Positions 1 through 12,246 of a DNA stretch of 64,000 bases are shown here, piece after piece. Origin of the DNA: Corynespora cassiicola (lineage: Eukaryota; Ascomycota; Dothideomycetes; Pleosporales; Corynesporascaceae). Under the pieces are notes generated by a model, which did no database searches, was not told the DNA's origin, and saw nothing but the letters and a program-made list of their open reading frames with translations. The DNA lies in NCBI GenBank assembly GCA_022059125.1, contig JAEUWY010000006.1, positions 2,542,001-2,606,000 of the forward strand. The letters are read 5' to 3'. How positions within the stretch are numbered: the stretch's first letter is position 1; each line of letters opens with the position of its first letter. A program made the position numbers and the translations under genes.

Positions 1-1105
1 CCTCTCCTCGCATCTGTGGCGTATCTGGTCCCAAACGGTCCTCGTATTCGACCCTGACTTCGACTTCTTTGGTGACGACGAACATTTGGCTCATCGATTG
101 CACAAATACGGGCCAGAAAATGGGCATGGATGCGCACATGATGGCGAAATTAATCTCTAGGCAGGATACAATGAGCGCAAGTGGATACCACCATGTAAAG
201 TTCATGGCGTCTGCTGGAGTACGTTGGTACTTCAATATCGTCCATAGGCGCAAGAAGGACATGATGACGACCCTAATCCCCATCAGTATGATCGAAACAC
301 ACATAGGTGATGCGCAATACTTACACGGATCCCAATCCGAAAAGCCCGACAATGGCCAATGTTTGTCTCTTATGCAGGCTGGGTCTGATGTAAAGGGCCA
401 ATGGGAGCATGAAGATGGCAACGTCCAGCGCTGCATTTGTAGAGGCAAAGCTGATGTACGCCGCCCTCGCACCCCCAACTGTCCCCAGCCCAAAACCGTA
501 GCACTTCGCTCCCGGATTTCCCGTCCTATCCCAAAAGGCCCTCGGTGGAAAGCACGGGACCCATGACATGAAGGCATAAGCTGCACCCCACAGGCTCACG
601 ATGACCAGCAAGCCGATGCAGATTGAGCGCAAGACCCCGCCTTTGAATAGCCGAAGGTATTGGCAGAGTAGTGATATCTTGATGAAAGCAGCTGTCGTGT
701 AGTAACTTGCGAATTGCACATAGACCCAGTGAAGGGTGTTCTTCACATCGCTCAAGTCAATGAAGACGATTTGCTTGCCCAGTCCCCAGTGCACAGCACC
801 GAAGATGCACACTTGGGCGACAAAGTTGAATATGGCTGCGAGGATGACGAAGAGGTCGTCCCATCCGGGATCGCGAATCCTGAAGAAGCGGACGTGAAGG
901 CGATACAGAACGGCTGCCCAAGCTAGGATCTGATGCCATTGTCAGTTGTTTGAGCGGCATTACTCGCTGTGCAGGCATCCTGACTACTTACATGAAATGT
1001 AAGTGTTGCGCCAATCATCGTCGCAGGTTTGTTAGAAAGCGGCAGAGGAGCGTTCGGATCTGGTGGATTCTTCGCCATCTGGGCGAGAATGGCTAAATAG
1101 TCCAT
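1..1105 (-). CDS. Rhodopsin-like (SAT4/Fung_rhodopsin) integral membrane protein, 3' end cut by window
   Basis: Exons on the minus strand are 1105-992, 929-325 and 272-<1. The introns (991-930 and 324-273) both have GTAAGT donors, and all frames close. About 330 residues are visible. The protein has several hydrophobic segments and the family-type blocks PGWDDLFVILA, GLGKQ and LRLF, followed by a loop with the CFPPRAFWD stretch, as expected of the fungal seven-helix SAT4/rhodopsin-like family. Some family members carry an extracellular CFEM domain; none is visible here. The molecular function of most members is unknown, and plasma-membrane location is inferred. A second in-frame ATG at 1078 is an equally plausible start. 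The reading frame is still open at position 1, so the C-terminal tail is missing. Confidence 0.85.
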
Positions 1106-4100
1106 GTTGGTGATTAACGCTTCGAGCGCCTCGATTCCTGCGATTTGCCAAAAGTGTCCTCCTTCGCTCCTCCACAACGGTCTGGTCTGTGACAAGAGAC
1201 GTCGACTGCCCAAGAATCTGGGGACAGTATCCTTAAAGAGACTGGACACCGCTTTCGTGTTGCGTGGCGTGCTAGTTGCTTAGGCCTGAGGTTTCGGACA
1301 GGGATCCCGAGGCTAGTCGCCGTGGCTCCGTCGGCAGACGGGTCGGTGGATTTTAGGAGATTGCACGATACTTTTCTTGGGAAGCGTTCTTGGTATGCGG
1401 CAAGAGGCCCGTGGTATGTGCTCGCGGTTTTGGAACCGCCATGGGTGCGATATTCTCTTGTTCGAGTCAGTTTGCTTTTTTCATCGACCACGCCTAGCCC
1501 GCGCGGTTGGATGACGGTTGTTTTGCGCACCACGAAAATCTAGCCTCGGAATTGGCAAGAAAGAAAAAAAAAACTGATGTGTTAGCATGATCCATCAATC
1601 CTCCGAGATCTGGTCCTGATAGCAACGGCTGAGCATGGGCCACTTCCCTTGATTTCGCCAGCCCAAACTGCTGGGCCTGTCAGGCGGTTTGGCCGAGGAA
1701 AACTTTTCGCCCTCATCTTGAGCTCAGCCCACCATCATCAATTCCGCAAGATTGTGTTCGCCCATTCATCAACTGGGGCACGGCAAGGCTCAAGGGGAAC
1801 CGATGCCCCCCTCTATTCCCGGAAATACGGACAGAGTAGCTACAGCAATGCGGGTTGCAGAACTCGGTAGCAATAGTGCTTTCAGGGCCACAAATCCAAT
1901 GGACCTAGCCTTCGAGATCGACGAGCAACCAGCAAGTTTTCAACGTGGGTGTACTGGCAATCCCTCCTCCATCTGTCACTTGACTGCGTTCTCGCATATA
2001 ATCTCCGCCTGAGCCATTGCCCCGGTGCCCTGCGTACCTTCTCCACGGCATTAGCAACGTTCATCACAATATGATCATCGCGAAAATCAGGCAGCCAGAA
2101 AGTGGAGGGCACTATAATTGGAGTCGCCACAGTTACAGCTATTGTTTAAGCCCAAGAGGCGTCTCTCCATGGTCTGCTTCCTGTGCTGCTGCGTATCTAT
2201 CTCTGCGTAATGCCACTGCAAGCACACGAGCACACCCTCTCCGCGGGACGCTGGCGCATGACTCGACATAGTGCACTAATCAACACGTTCTCTCTAGCAA
2301 CCCAACTCCCGTTATCCCCAGAAATGATCTAGACTTCTCCTGTTGTCCCTTCCAACATTCTTTCCCAGTATCGGTTGGGCAACATGGACATGTCTTCTGC
2401 ATGGAAACCTGCAAGACAACGCGCCCTGGACTTTGGTTCTCCATGTCTTCAACAGCTCGCGAAAACAAAAACGAATGGCGTTCTTCCCCTATTCTTTGGG
2501 CTGATCAAACCAACCACACACGCGTCGCAATAGCTCCTACACTGACGTATACACACTCTACAGGTAGCCACGGCCGAGCAGCCTCCGAACCCCACGATCG
2601 TCTCTCGTCTCACGTCTCAACACCTGGTATCCTCGCCACGAACCAGAAAAGGGCCATAGAGTTTGCCAAGATATGTCCGGGAGCTGACCGAGGCGGTCCG
2701 TAGCCTGGTGATGGGGACTGCTGCGGGTAAGGATCCCATACCGCGGGATTGACGTTCATCTACGGTCACACCCAAGCCTTCTTAGTAATGAAGACTCCCC
2801 TTTACATAGGGCCGATTCTTGACCCACACGGATGATGCCGCCCAGCGCTCAACGAACTGCGACCGTTGAAACACGATCAAATTGCGGAGGAGCGCGGCCG
2901 TTTTCTTGCCTGATTTGCCCGGCGTCCACCGAACACAAGGCCGACGTAACCAACACAAAATAGCACGAGCGCAGACGGGACACTCGCCTACGAGAAGCCA
3001 TGTCTTTTTGTAGCGAGGCACATTGTGACATGCAGCATTGCGCAATCGGAGTCGCGCATCTAAGCGATATGCGATGGGCCATGCGACAGTTGAGAGCGTG
3101 GACGATTTGGGCTGGCGATGCGACGTACCTCGGTGAAAATGGTTCTCACCGGCCGGCGAGACTGGTATCCCATGACTGTGGTACCATCTTCATTGGTTTT
3201 GGCATTCAGGATTCGGACCAAACCAACGGCGTTTTTCCCAAACGAAGACCTGCCTTCGCTAGACACAAAAGAGCTTGGAGGCTGTTTGCTTCTGTCGGTG
3301 TCACACTGCATGCAAAAAAGTAAACTGTTCTGCAGCTCAATGCCAATGAATCGCAACATCTAATGGCACGTGGAAGATCCTTTTTTTTTCCCACTTGACT
3401 CGGTGTCTGGCTCAGACGAAGAAGAGTTCGTTACATACGGACCGATGAATTTACCGTGGGCATGAGGAGTAACTTGCCCTATTTGTCCAGAGTGCACTGC
3501 CCGGCAACCTAAAACAGCCTGTCGTCCGAACAAGAGGGACGATGATCAACTCGATTTATCGCTTCAAAACGGTCGCTTCGGCAAAAACCAAGCAAAGGTC
3601 GTTGCAAAATGGACAATCATTCTTCTTTGGGCCTCAGCAAGACGCGCTACTTGCACGCCTTGTCCGCAATGTCGTAATGCCACCATGGAAATTGTATGGA
3701 TTCCAAGCAAACAGGTAGCTTGGTAGCGGTGGAGAAGCCATTTCTTCTGGAAAAGACCGGCAGGTCTCCACTACCCCTTCTCCCACTCAAGCGTCTTTTC
3801 CGCGGGGACCCCGTGATATCGTGGATGCATGCCTATATTATAACCAATTGGGCAGCACAAGTGTCACTCACAGCATGATAAGAGTCTTGGGACGACATTA
3901 ATCAGCGAGGACAAGATATCAACCTTGTGCGCCCCGAAACTCTACTAATTCACAGCTACCTAGGCACCTGATTCGTATTCGTTATTTGCAATTTCGCTTG
4001 AACAAGCGTTGTCACTTACGAGCGACTTCTTTTTCTCACATCACTAGTATCACTTCTTTCTTTCCCGCGCCTGGCGAGCTCGCTCAAAACCCCTGTGCAA

Positions 4101-4244
4101 ATCAACCCATCTCGGAAAACGGTCATGCTATGCTCTACGCTCGGGAAAGATCATCCAAATTTCCGTCATTATCATCAGTCGTCAGTCATGATATCGAAAG
4201 ACCGCCCCTCGAGAAATTGGTGGTGGTCGGAATGGGGATGCATC
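1106..4244. other. Long intergenic stretch without a recognisable gene
   Basis: Only short overlapping open frames occur here, on both strands. None has a family-like composition, a splice-compatible continuation or a recognisable motif. No tRNA, repeat or transposon signature was seen. At 3.1 kb it is unusually long for this gene density, so an unrecognised lineage-specific gene or a non-coding RNA cannot be excluded. Confidence 0.5.
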
Positions 4245-5431
4245 TCATAGACCTTTCTGGCCTTTCAGATCGCGCATGATCTCTCGCCCTACCCCCCGCC
4301 AGTTCTCCTTTTCATCTTCACTGCGCTTTCTCCTGGCGAAGCTCCACGATCGCAATTCGACGAACCAGACGGTATCCCAATAGCCAGCCGCAAGGACAGC
4401 AAAAAACCAGGCCAGCCAAACGAATAGCAACGCCTTGTTGCCCTGATGTATCAAAACGCCTAGTGCCTCTCCGAACCCCTCGACAGTCTGCATGATCGCG
4501 AGGATGAGTCCTGTCAGAATGGCGGCGGCGAGTACCGCAAAGAATGAGGCAAGGCCTGCCCAGAAGATGTTTGCGTAAATGAGGAGACGGGACTGCGGAA
4601 AGATGATGGCGGGAAGAGAGGAGAGAGCCGTGAGCGCGGAGCCGATGATGGCGATTACGAAGAAGCCGAATACGGCCTTGCGAAAGCCCGTTGCGTTGCT
4701 ACTCAGCGTGTCGAGGGAATGTGTGAGCTTGGCGATGAGGGGGATCGAGACGTTCATCCCGATGAAGATGACCGACGGGTTCATGTCCTTGAGGATCACG
4801 TTGAGGCCTGCGACCTTTTGTCAGTATGCGGGCGAAAGACTGGTGGGCGGCAGTCGTACCAGACTGGACGTCGCTGTAGGATGAACACTTTTCGACCCGG
4901 ACTCCGTCTGAGTTGGCGCCTGTGTCGTTGAAGTTCCCTTCGCACATGGTGTTCAGATAGAGATAATAATAATCCTTCAAGCCGGCATCTTTCACCATGT
5001 TCTCCACGAATCCATTAACCAGGTTCCCAACCCCGTCACCGGCCGAGTCTGCAGCGCCACCGAGAATGCCATCCAGGGGATTGTCGGCGTTGTTCGGATT
5101 GAGCGGGCTGGATGTCGATAACGGATTCAAGCCGTCTAGAGGATTTGACGAGGACGATGAAGATGTCGCGGTCGGTGCGGCGGACGTGGAGGTAGAGCTG
5201 GCGGGCTCAACGCGAATGATGTCTTGGCCAACTCTCGAAGCATTGATCTGACACTCATGAGTATCCAACTGAAACTTGCAAGAGAAGGGTACGTGGGCAA
5301 CATACAGCTACCATATACTGCTGCGCTAGGTTTCCGGGCTTGTTTCCCGACACGAGAAGAACTATCAGCAGCGCGAGGCTGATGATAGAACACGCAAACG
5401 GGAATATGGCCGAAAACCGGTACTTGTGCAT
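4245..5431 (-). CDS. SUR7/PalI family four-pass membrane protein
   Basis: Exons are 5431-5306, 5247-4860 and 4807-4245, with 58-nt and 52-nt introns, giving 358 aa. The protein begins MHKYRFSAIFPF with a first membrane helix (about residues 6-25). A long extracellular loop follows: a Ser/Thr/Pro-rich stretch, then a region with the cysteines of MCEGNF and EKCSSY. Three more helices lie near the C-terminus, after NPSVIFIGMNVSIP, and the tail is charged and cytoplasmic. This layout matches the SUR7/PalI family of eisosome and pH-sensing membrane proteins. Function here is inferred from topology; a specific PalI role is not shown. The in-frame upstream frame to 5554 adds a polar leader that family members lack, so the start at 5431 is preferred. 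Confidence 0.85.
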
Positions 5432-6713
5432 GACTCTCCTAGGCGTCGTGGGAGGGGTTGGAAGTGCTTTCCAGGTGGAGTGCGAATTCCTCTGATCCAA
5501 ATCTGGCTCGACCGATATCTTTCCTTCAAAAAAGGTACAGGGGACAATGCTCATATTTATGCTTACACCTCTAGCTAAGATGAAAAGGGCGTGGAAACAA
5601 GAGTATCAACACGAAGGTTTTGGGTAACATGAGGTGATATCCGGGCCTGGAAAGGCCTCGATGATCCACACTTAATAAGTATTACGGGCAAGGAATGACG
5701 TTATGCCCGCGCAGGACGATTGGATTAGCATCCAAGATGCAAAGTTGGATGTTCAGGGATCGCCGTGGTTTTAATATGTGGGGGAGGGAATCCCGACGCA
5801 TGGTGAGCAGACTTGTATTTCCAAATGTAGTAACGGCAGCGGAAGGCGGCCAGCCTCACCATGGGAGACAAAGGTTAAAATATGCATCGCGAATCCGAGG
5901 TACAGCGTGACACATCCAACCATAGGTCCGTGGGACCAACAACAGATGTTGAGGGCAGTTTCGTCGCGAATTCAGCGTGTCGACGTATCTGGTCACAGTG
6001 ACTTATGGCGTCATCGAAAGCTTGGGAGAGCGACCTCCACCATTTTATACCTCGGAAGTTGTGCAACTGGCTTGTCAAGATGATGATCATCCAATAGGAA
6101 GCAGAGGGGTTTGATGTTTGATGCAACGCGAAACAACCACTGGGATCCCACGCAACCATGAAACGGCGCTGATCCGGAAGCACATTGACCGAGTCGCATG
6201 TCGTGTCTGACTCTAGCTGTGGTTAATTCAGTAGACCATATAACCATGTACGTCGCTGTTTTTCCCATTCTGGGGATGGCTCCTCACCTCTTCGGGAAGC
6301 TCCAAACTGCACTGTTCTGAATGAAAGAATCAAAAAGTGCTCTATGGGTGTCCATACCGCTAATGGCTGGTACTGTGTCTTGTCGAGACAACCCATCCTT
6401 GTGACTAATGTCAACAGAATCTGGCAGCTCTTCGATCGCTTTCGTACGCACAGAGTTCGATTGAGTTGTGCGCGCTACTCTACTACGGTACGTTTTATGA
6501 AAACAAGATTTCCGAAGCTTGTGCTCTTGCAAAAGTCTTGAAAGCGAGCTCATCGATTCAATTATGGGGGGAGGTGAATGCTCTAGTTTATGTGGACAGT
6601 ATGGCTCTAGTATACATTTCGAATCCTCGAAACACATGGCGCTATCAGCTGATGTACGATTCAGGAAGGGGTTGGTCGAACGAAGGTATGCCAAAATTTG
6701 TTTCCAGCCCACC
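5432..6713. other. Intergenic, nothing recognised
   Basis: There are short open frames only, the longest about 160 codons on the minus strand (6763-6284). That frame has no hydrophobic pattern, domain motif or credible start, and its 5' part overlaps the 3' end of the neighbouring regulator gene. Confidence 0.5.
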
Positions 6714-9287
6714 CTAGACAGAGCAGTCAGTACATACAGCTGGCTGACCATGCAAATATGCATGGCAAGTATGAGTAAAAGAACCTACCCAATCGAAAGG
6801 TGCTCCAAAGTCTACCGAAGCATCTGTCATGTTGAACTGCGGAGCAAAGCTGGCGGATTGGAAGTTGAAGTTCGGTGGCAGCCCTCCGTCTGTGACGTGG
6901 AAATTTTGGGGGTCAAACTGCTGGACAAAATCCTCATGGCCACTCGATTGCGATGGACTGGGTTGGGTCGCTAGATGGATGTCAGTTTTTTGCAGACAGA
7001 GTGCGAAAAGCACTGGCCCCGTGGTTGAAAAGAAGGAGACACGTACATGTTGATTCGATATCGACGCTGGCTTTGCGCAACACATATCTGACAGCAGCAG
7101 TAACCTTACGTGCCTCACTAGACTTTTGGCTAGCCTGACACCATATGGGATAAGTGCTTAGGAGGGCGTCGACGATCTCCGCTCGACTAGGCTGGCCGGA
7201 CATGAAACGTATTCGAGGGGCATCTTCCTCGGAGTGATCGAACGGGGAGGTCAAGTCCTTGTCTAGGTCAACAGCCAGGACCGTAGTTGCGAGAAGAAAG
7301 TCGTGATTGACGATGGAAGAGAGCCGCCAGCTCATTGCCCAGAGTCGCCATTTCCCCATCCAAAGTCTACCGCCTGGACGGGCGTGGACTTCGATTTCCT
7401 TCTGATACTCCAAGACCTCCATTGCAGCATCGATACACATCATTCGGGAGTACTCATATCGACTGTCGGACCGGGCTAGAACGAGATAGGGTCTATGTAG
7501 CACAATGCAAGCTTTGAGAAGGGTGAGTCCGAGATAGAGTCGGCGCATGGTGGATGTTTCGTCGGATGAGGATTCAAAGTTGATGATTCGTATCCTCTTC
7601 AGGTTGTCGGGGAGACGTTCATGTATCCTGCGCAGTGAGGCCGCAAGCTCCAAGATCTCTCGATAGGCCGGCTGAGCCGTTTCATTAGTGACGTCGTTTA
7701 TCTTTGCGAAGACCTCAAGAACCCTGTTGCGAATAATGGTGTATAGCATCGTCGTAAATTCAGTTTCCGGTCGCGCAGGAGGGAGTTCAGTCATGTCTTC
7801 GTCCAGGTCTCCCTCGCTCAGATTGTGGGGTTCTCGAGTATCATACATTGAGGGTTGTATCATCCTGGGCAACCCAAATTGCGTCGAAGACATGAGATCC
7901 AATTGGACCACCATGATCCAGACACGACGGCGCATCTCAGCTTTGAATGGCGATATGTTTGCAAACCTGGACGGTTCGCGATGGTAGCCCATGCGAAAGG
8001 CAACCCGGACGATGATGCCTACAAGAAGCCAAGTGCCAAATTGGGCGTCTCTTGACCGAAAGTACTCGGCAACAAAGTAGTGAATCAGCGTCTCTACGGT
8101 GTATGGCGGAGCTTTTGAATAATTTGCAAGAACCATACATTGTACGGTCTTCTCCCGGTAGTAGTCCATGCGCGCCGAGGTCATACCAAAAAATGCATCG
8201 CTGGGGTCTTCGGCGTTGATGTCGGACTCGTTATTCAGGACAGCTTGAAAGCGAGTGGCAAGGGCAAATAAAGAGTATAACAGACCAATCCACATGACTG
8301 GCGTTTCAAAAGGGTGTCCCCAGAATTGGGCATACTAATTCATGATTGCATCATGTTAGATTCCTGTGACGGCTGCACGGCTGCTTCGAAATGGAGTGAT
8401 GCAAATGTAGAGGGAGTTGGATCAGGCTTACCTCGCGAATAAAAGTCGGCTTATGGATTAGGCCTATCTGGGTCAACGGGGAGCTCCGAGCAAACGATTG
8501 GGTACATACAAGGCGCCATGTCCATGTTATCAAAATAGATTGCGAGGAGCTCGTCTGCTTCTGCCCTGAGCGGCAGGGCAGCTAGCAGCTCTTCTTTTGT
8601 GGTGTGTCGGTGGCGTCCAAAGAGCAGGTCGGGCCCAGGGGGCTCGTTCTCTTTCAGGCTCTTTGATTCCTCGGAAACATTGATCTCGTCCAACTCTCCT
8701 CTCAGCTCTGCAATCTAGACATGTGTCAACCTCCAGTCTTGGAGTAGAGTCCATGCACGAAGCCAGGGGGATCAGTTACTCACGCCGTCAAGGATACTGG
8801 ACCAGTGCCCGCTGCTCGTATAACTGGTCGCATCATTCGCCAGCTTCACACGGGCCGGGGTGTTGGGAACCGCAGGGCTTTCCTCCTCATCGTTGGTGTG
8901 GTCCGAGACTGAAGGCTCCGCGCGTGCGACCACGGTGTGGCAGTCTTCTGGTGGCTGGTTCTTGGACCCCAGCAACGTCGATACTAGCTTCTCGAGCTGA
9001 TCAATGCGCTCGTGGACATTGGCGGGAGCCTTGGCATCCCGGGCCGCCGACTTGGAAGGATACTGAGCGTAGGTACAGGAAAGAGAAAGGCCTCTATCCT
9101 GACACGTCTTACAGGGCTGCTGCCGATCGCATTTCAACCTGGCGGAGGGTCAGCACGTGACTGGAGTGTGGCGGGGCCAGGTCACCGACTTGCGGCGGCG
9201 GCATAGACTGCATGACAGGATAGGCTTGTCTCTCCGCCTGCTCGGGGGAACGACACGGTGGGGGGGTGTGCGCGCATCAGAGTCCAT
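6714..9287 (-). CDS. Zn2Cys6 transcription factor with fungal-specific TF domain
   Basis: Exons are 9287-9190, 9138-8784, 8714-8510, 8463-8432, 8334-7047 and 6970-6714, giving 744 aa (729 if a further 45-nt in-frame intron, 6788-6744, is removed). Cysteines at residues 26, 29, 36, 42, 45 and 54 form a Cx2Cx6Cx5Cx2Cx8C binuclear zinc cluster with a basic RRRKLK stretch. A short leucine-rich linker (ERIDQLEKLVSTLL) near residues 75-90 should mediate dimerisation. The middle homology region (LIHKPTFIRE, then YAQFWGHPFE and RRRVWIMVVQLDLM) is typical of the Fungal_trans domain. It should act in the nucleus. The first intron falls inside the zinc cluster and needs a weak GTCGGT donor. The gene is divergent from an MFS porter at 10372, which suggests local regulation (inference). 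Confidence 0.9.
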
Positions 9288-10371
9288 GGGGGTCTGTTGG
9301 GACAACGGCTCCAGGTATGGAGAGTCGGACGGATGGTCCTTGATGACTGATTCCCCAGACCAGAGAGCTTCGGGTCGTGCCTGCCTTCGCTGTCTGACGC
9401 CGGACGGTCCGAGTGGCGCTAAGCCCTTTCGAGACGCGTCCTACTGCCGCTGCCACTGCCTACCCTTCCACCCTTCCACCCTTCCACCCTTCCACCACTG
9501 CCGCACACATACATGGCCCTTCTGCTATCTCCCTCTCCCCTCCCTCTCCCGTGCGCCAGCTCCCGTGGCTTGGCTTGGACGCCCAGCTCTCCGCCCTCGT
9601 CTCCACATGGCCTCTCTGCGCCTCAGGTGCGGGTGGCGTCGCATCGCGAGTCCGAATGCGAGTCCGACAAGGCTCGCTCTCGTATGCCCCCCGTATTCCG
9701 CCAAAATGGCCTGCTTTGCGCCTGATTCGCCGGCACGCTGCGTCCAGAGTGGCACGAGGCTGCAGTCTTGATGGTTGTGTGTTGGCTCCATGCTTTGTTT
9801 GCGGCCCATCGCCCTTCCCAATCCATCCTCCGATGCTCCGTTTCTCACAGGAAGACCTATGGCGAGCAAAGACCGGCATTTGCCTCTTTCTAGAAACTCC
9901 ATTGTACATCCTGGGTGGGCGCCATCGGTCCGAGCCCCGATTGTTCCATGGCCAAATCTCCAAGGCGGGTGCGGCTCTGCGTGCCTCAGTAGAGAATGAC
10001 CTCCCCTAATCCATGGTCCGTGCGGGCTCCTATGCAGCCCCCATACATGGCCACGCTATCCCGGCGGTTGGTAAAAGCTGTTCCTCCGACCCTCCGCCGC
10101 GCTGATAATTGGACCGCGCCCCGCCTCGAGGTCTTCAAAAGTGCTCGCTACCCTCGTGGAAGACCATATGCTACCTACAACTCCCAACTCCGCCATACCT
10201 CAAGACAGAAACACCAGACCCGTCATCAGTGGCTTCATTCGTCACCGGACCAGTCCTTAGACGCCAAAACCTGGACCCCACTACCGAAAACTACGTCGAT
10301 ATCACAAACTTCAGCAAGAACCATAGCAATACTGAGCTCAAGACCACGACTCGCCGGCGCGATACGTCTCG
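9288..10371. promoter_or_regulatory. Shared upstream region between the Zn2Cys6 regulator and the MFS porter
   Basis: These 1084 bp separate the two divergent start codons. No gene is supported inside. The region holds an 8-bp tandem repeat (9463-9496) and a CGG-N5-CCG palindrome (9401-9411). Inverted CGG half-sites of this kind are known targets of Zn2Cys6 proteins; binding here is only inferred. Confidence 0.45.
9463..9496. repeat. 8-bp tandem repeat (unit CCCTTCCA, four copies)
   Basis: Four perfect consecutive copies of CCCTTCCA plus two bases of a fifth. It lies about 180 bp upstream of the regulator's start codon, within the divergent promoter. Confidence 0.9.
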
Positions 10372-12015
10372 ATGAGCTCACAGGAGACCATCCCCGTCCC
10401 GTCCATCGAGGAGAAGGTTGATGTCGTAGACGAGATAAATGGCAGTCACATTGTAGACTGGGATGGACCAGACGACCCACAGAACCCCATGAACTGGCCA
10501 GCGAAAAAGCGATACTTGCACGCCATCTTCGTCAGCTCCATCGCTTTGGTGGTGTAAGGCCGTCATACTTTACCTGTCTATCAACACGCTGACCGCGCCT
10601 AGCAACCTCGGATCTACCGTTTTTGCGCCTGGGGCACCTCTCCTCATGCGAGAACTGGGAGTGACATCCTCAATAGTCGGCTCTTTGACAGTTTCCATAT
10701 ACGTGCTCGGATTTGCCCTCGGCCCACTAGTTGTCGCGCCGCTGTCAGAGCTGTATGGACGTCTCATCGTATACCAGGTAACCAACATCATCTTCCTAGC
10801 GTTTACTCTCGGCTGCGCCCTTGCGACAAACACTGGCATGTTTCTCGCATTTCGTTTTATCGCTGGATGTGCAGGCTCTGCGCCCATGACTATAGGAGGT
10901 GGAACCATTGCCGATGTATTCCCCCAGGAGGAGCGTGGCGGCGTCATGGGTATGTTGGCCTTGGGACCCATCATCGGCCCTGTAGTCGGCCCTGTAGCTG
11001 GCGGCTTCATCGCACAGGAGATTGGATGGAGGTGGACATTCTGGCTTATTCTGATGCTCGTAAGTGTTGTGAAACCCTTTGCAGGGATTCCCCACTGACT
11101 TCCCAGGCTGGCATTGTCTGTGTCAGTGCCATGATCTGGATGCGCGAGACATACGCCCCGATACTTCTTGCCCGCAAAACAGCCCGCCTCCAGAAAGAGA
11201 CCAACAATCCGGAACTGAGATCCAAGCTTGACCGTGGCATCTCTGCCAACACTCTCCTCGCCCAATCCGTTATCCGACCCTTGAAGCTTCTGGTTTTCTC
11301 CCCAATCGTCTTGCTCATCAGCATATACACGGCTTTCGCATTCGGACTCACCTTCCTCTTGTATACCACTTTTCCTCGCGTCTTCAACCAGCAGTACGGC
11401 TTCAAGACTGGAGTTGCGGGACTGGCCTATCTTGGAATGGGCATCGGATTCTTCTTGGCTCTGGTCGTCTTTGCAACAACAAGTGACAAGATTCTTAAGG
11501 CTAAAGCTGCGAAAGAGAAGCCTGCTGTGGAAGAGACTGAAAATAAGGACGTCGAGAGCGCAGAAGCCGTTACAGAGGGCAGGGCATTGAGCCAGCCCCA
11601 ACTCAAGTTCAAGCCCGAGTATAGACTCATCTTCATGGCCTATCTTACTCCTGTCCTTCCGATCGGTTTCTTCTGGTACGGGTGGTCTGCCGACCAGCAC
11701 GTCCACTGGATCGTGCCTATCCTGGGCACTGGACTTATTGGAGTTGGCTCGCTTTTCATCATCATGCCTGCCCAGACGTACCTTGTCGATGTATTTGGAT
11801 CTGAGGCTGCCGCCTCGGCATTGGCGGCCAACACGCTTCTTCGATCGCTTTTTGGCTCCTTCCTACCCATGGCTGGCGGTCCCATGTACGATGCCCTGGA
11901 CCTCGGCTGGGGCAATAGCGTATTGGGATTCATTGGACTCGCGTTCATTCCGATCCCCTACTTCTTCTATAAGTACGGCGATAAGATTCGACAAAGGTGG
12001 CCGGTACGCTTATAA
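10372..12015 (+). CDS. MFS transporter, DHA1 drug:H+ antiporter type
   Basis: Exons are 10372-10553, 10603-11059 and 11107-12015 (introns of 49 and 47 nt), giving 515 aa. The N-terminal tail contains the DWDGPDDPQNPMNW motif that is characteristic of fungal DHA1 multidrug porters. The loop 2-3 motif PLSELYGR and the motif C-like stretch GPIIGPVVGPVAGGFIAQ point to an antiporter. About twelve membrane segments are split by a charged central loop (KILKAKAAKEKP... about residues 315-350). It should export or exchange small organic molecules at the plasma membrane. The substrate is unknown. It lies head-to-head with the Zn2Cys6 regulator and tail-to-tail with the GMC gene (231 bp apart). Confidence 0.93.
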
Positions 12016-12246
12016 ACGGACCTCCTAGCCGGTAGTACTCATGACTTTTCCAATTTTATTTCGGCACGATTCCCCAAATTCGCATCAAGATTTCCAGCAA
12101 CTATTGCATGAAATGGTTCATAGATCTTAGAAGTACGGCATTTAATCAATTGTTCTGATTCAACATGGAGATAGAAATGTTCATTCGGCTGTCAGCACAA
12201 CTGTCAAAGAAGAAATCGGCATTACCATTACACCACACTACCTCAA

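Noticed and set aside
6284..6763. 159-codon minus-strand frame after the Zn2Cys6 regulator
   Set aside because: It could be entered only by skipping the regulator's stop, has no homology-like blocks, and relatives end near the DW motif at the called stop.
10570..11706. Long minus-strand frame (378 codons)
   Set aside because: Antisense shadow of the DHA1-type porter gene; no family resemblance.
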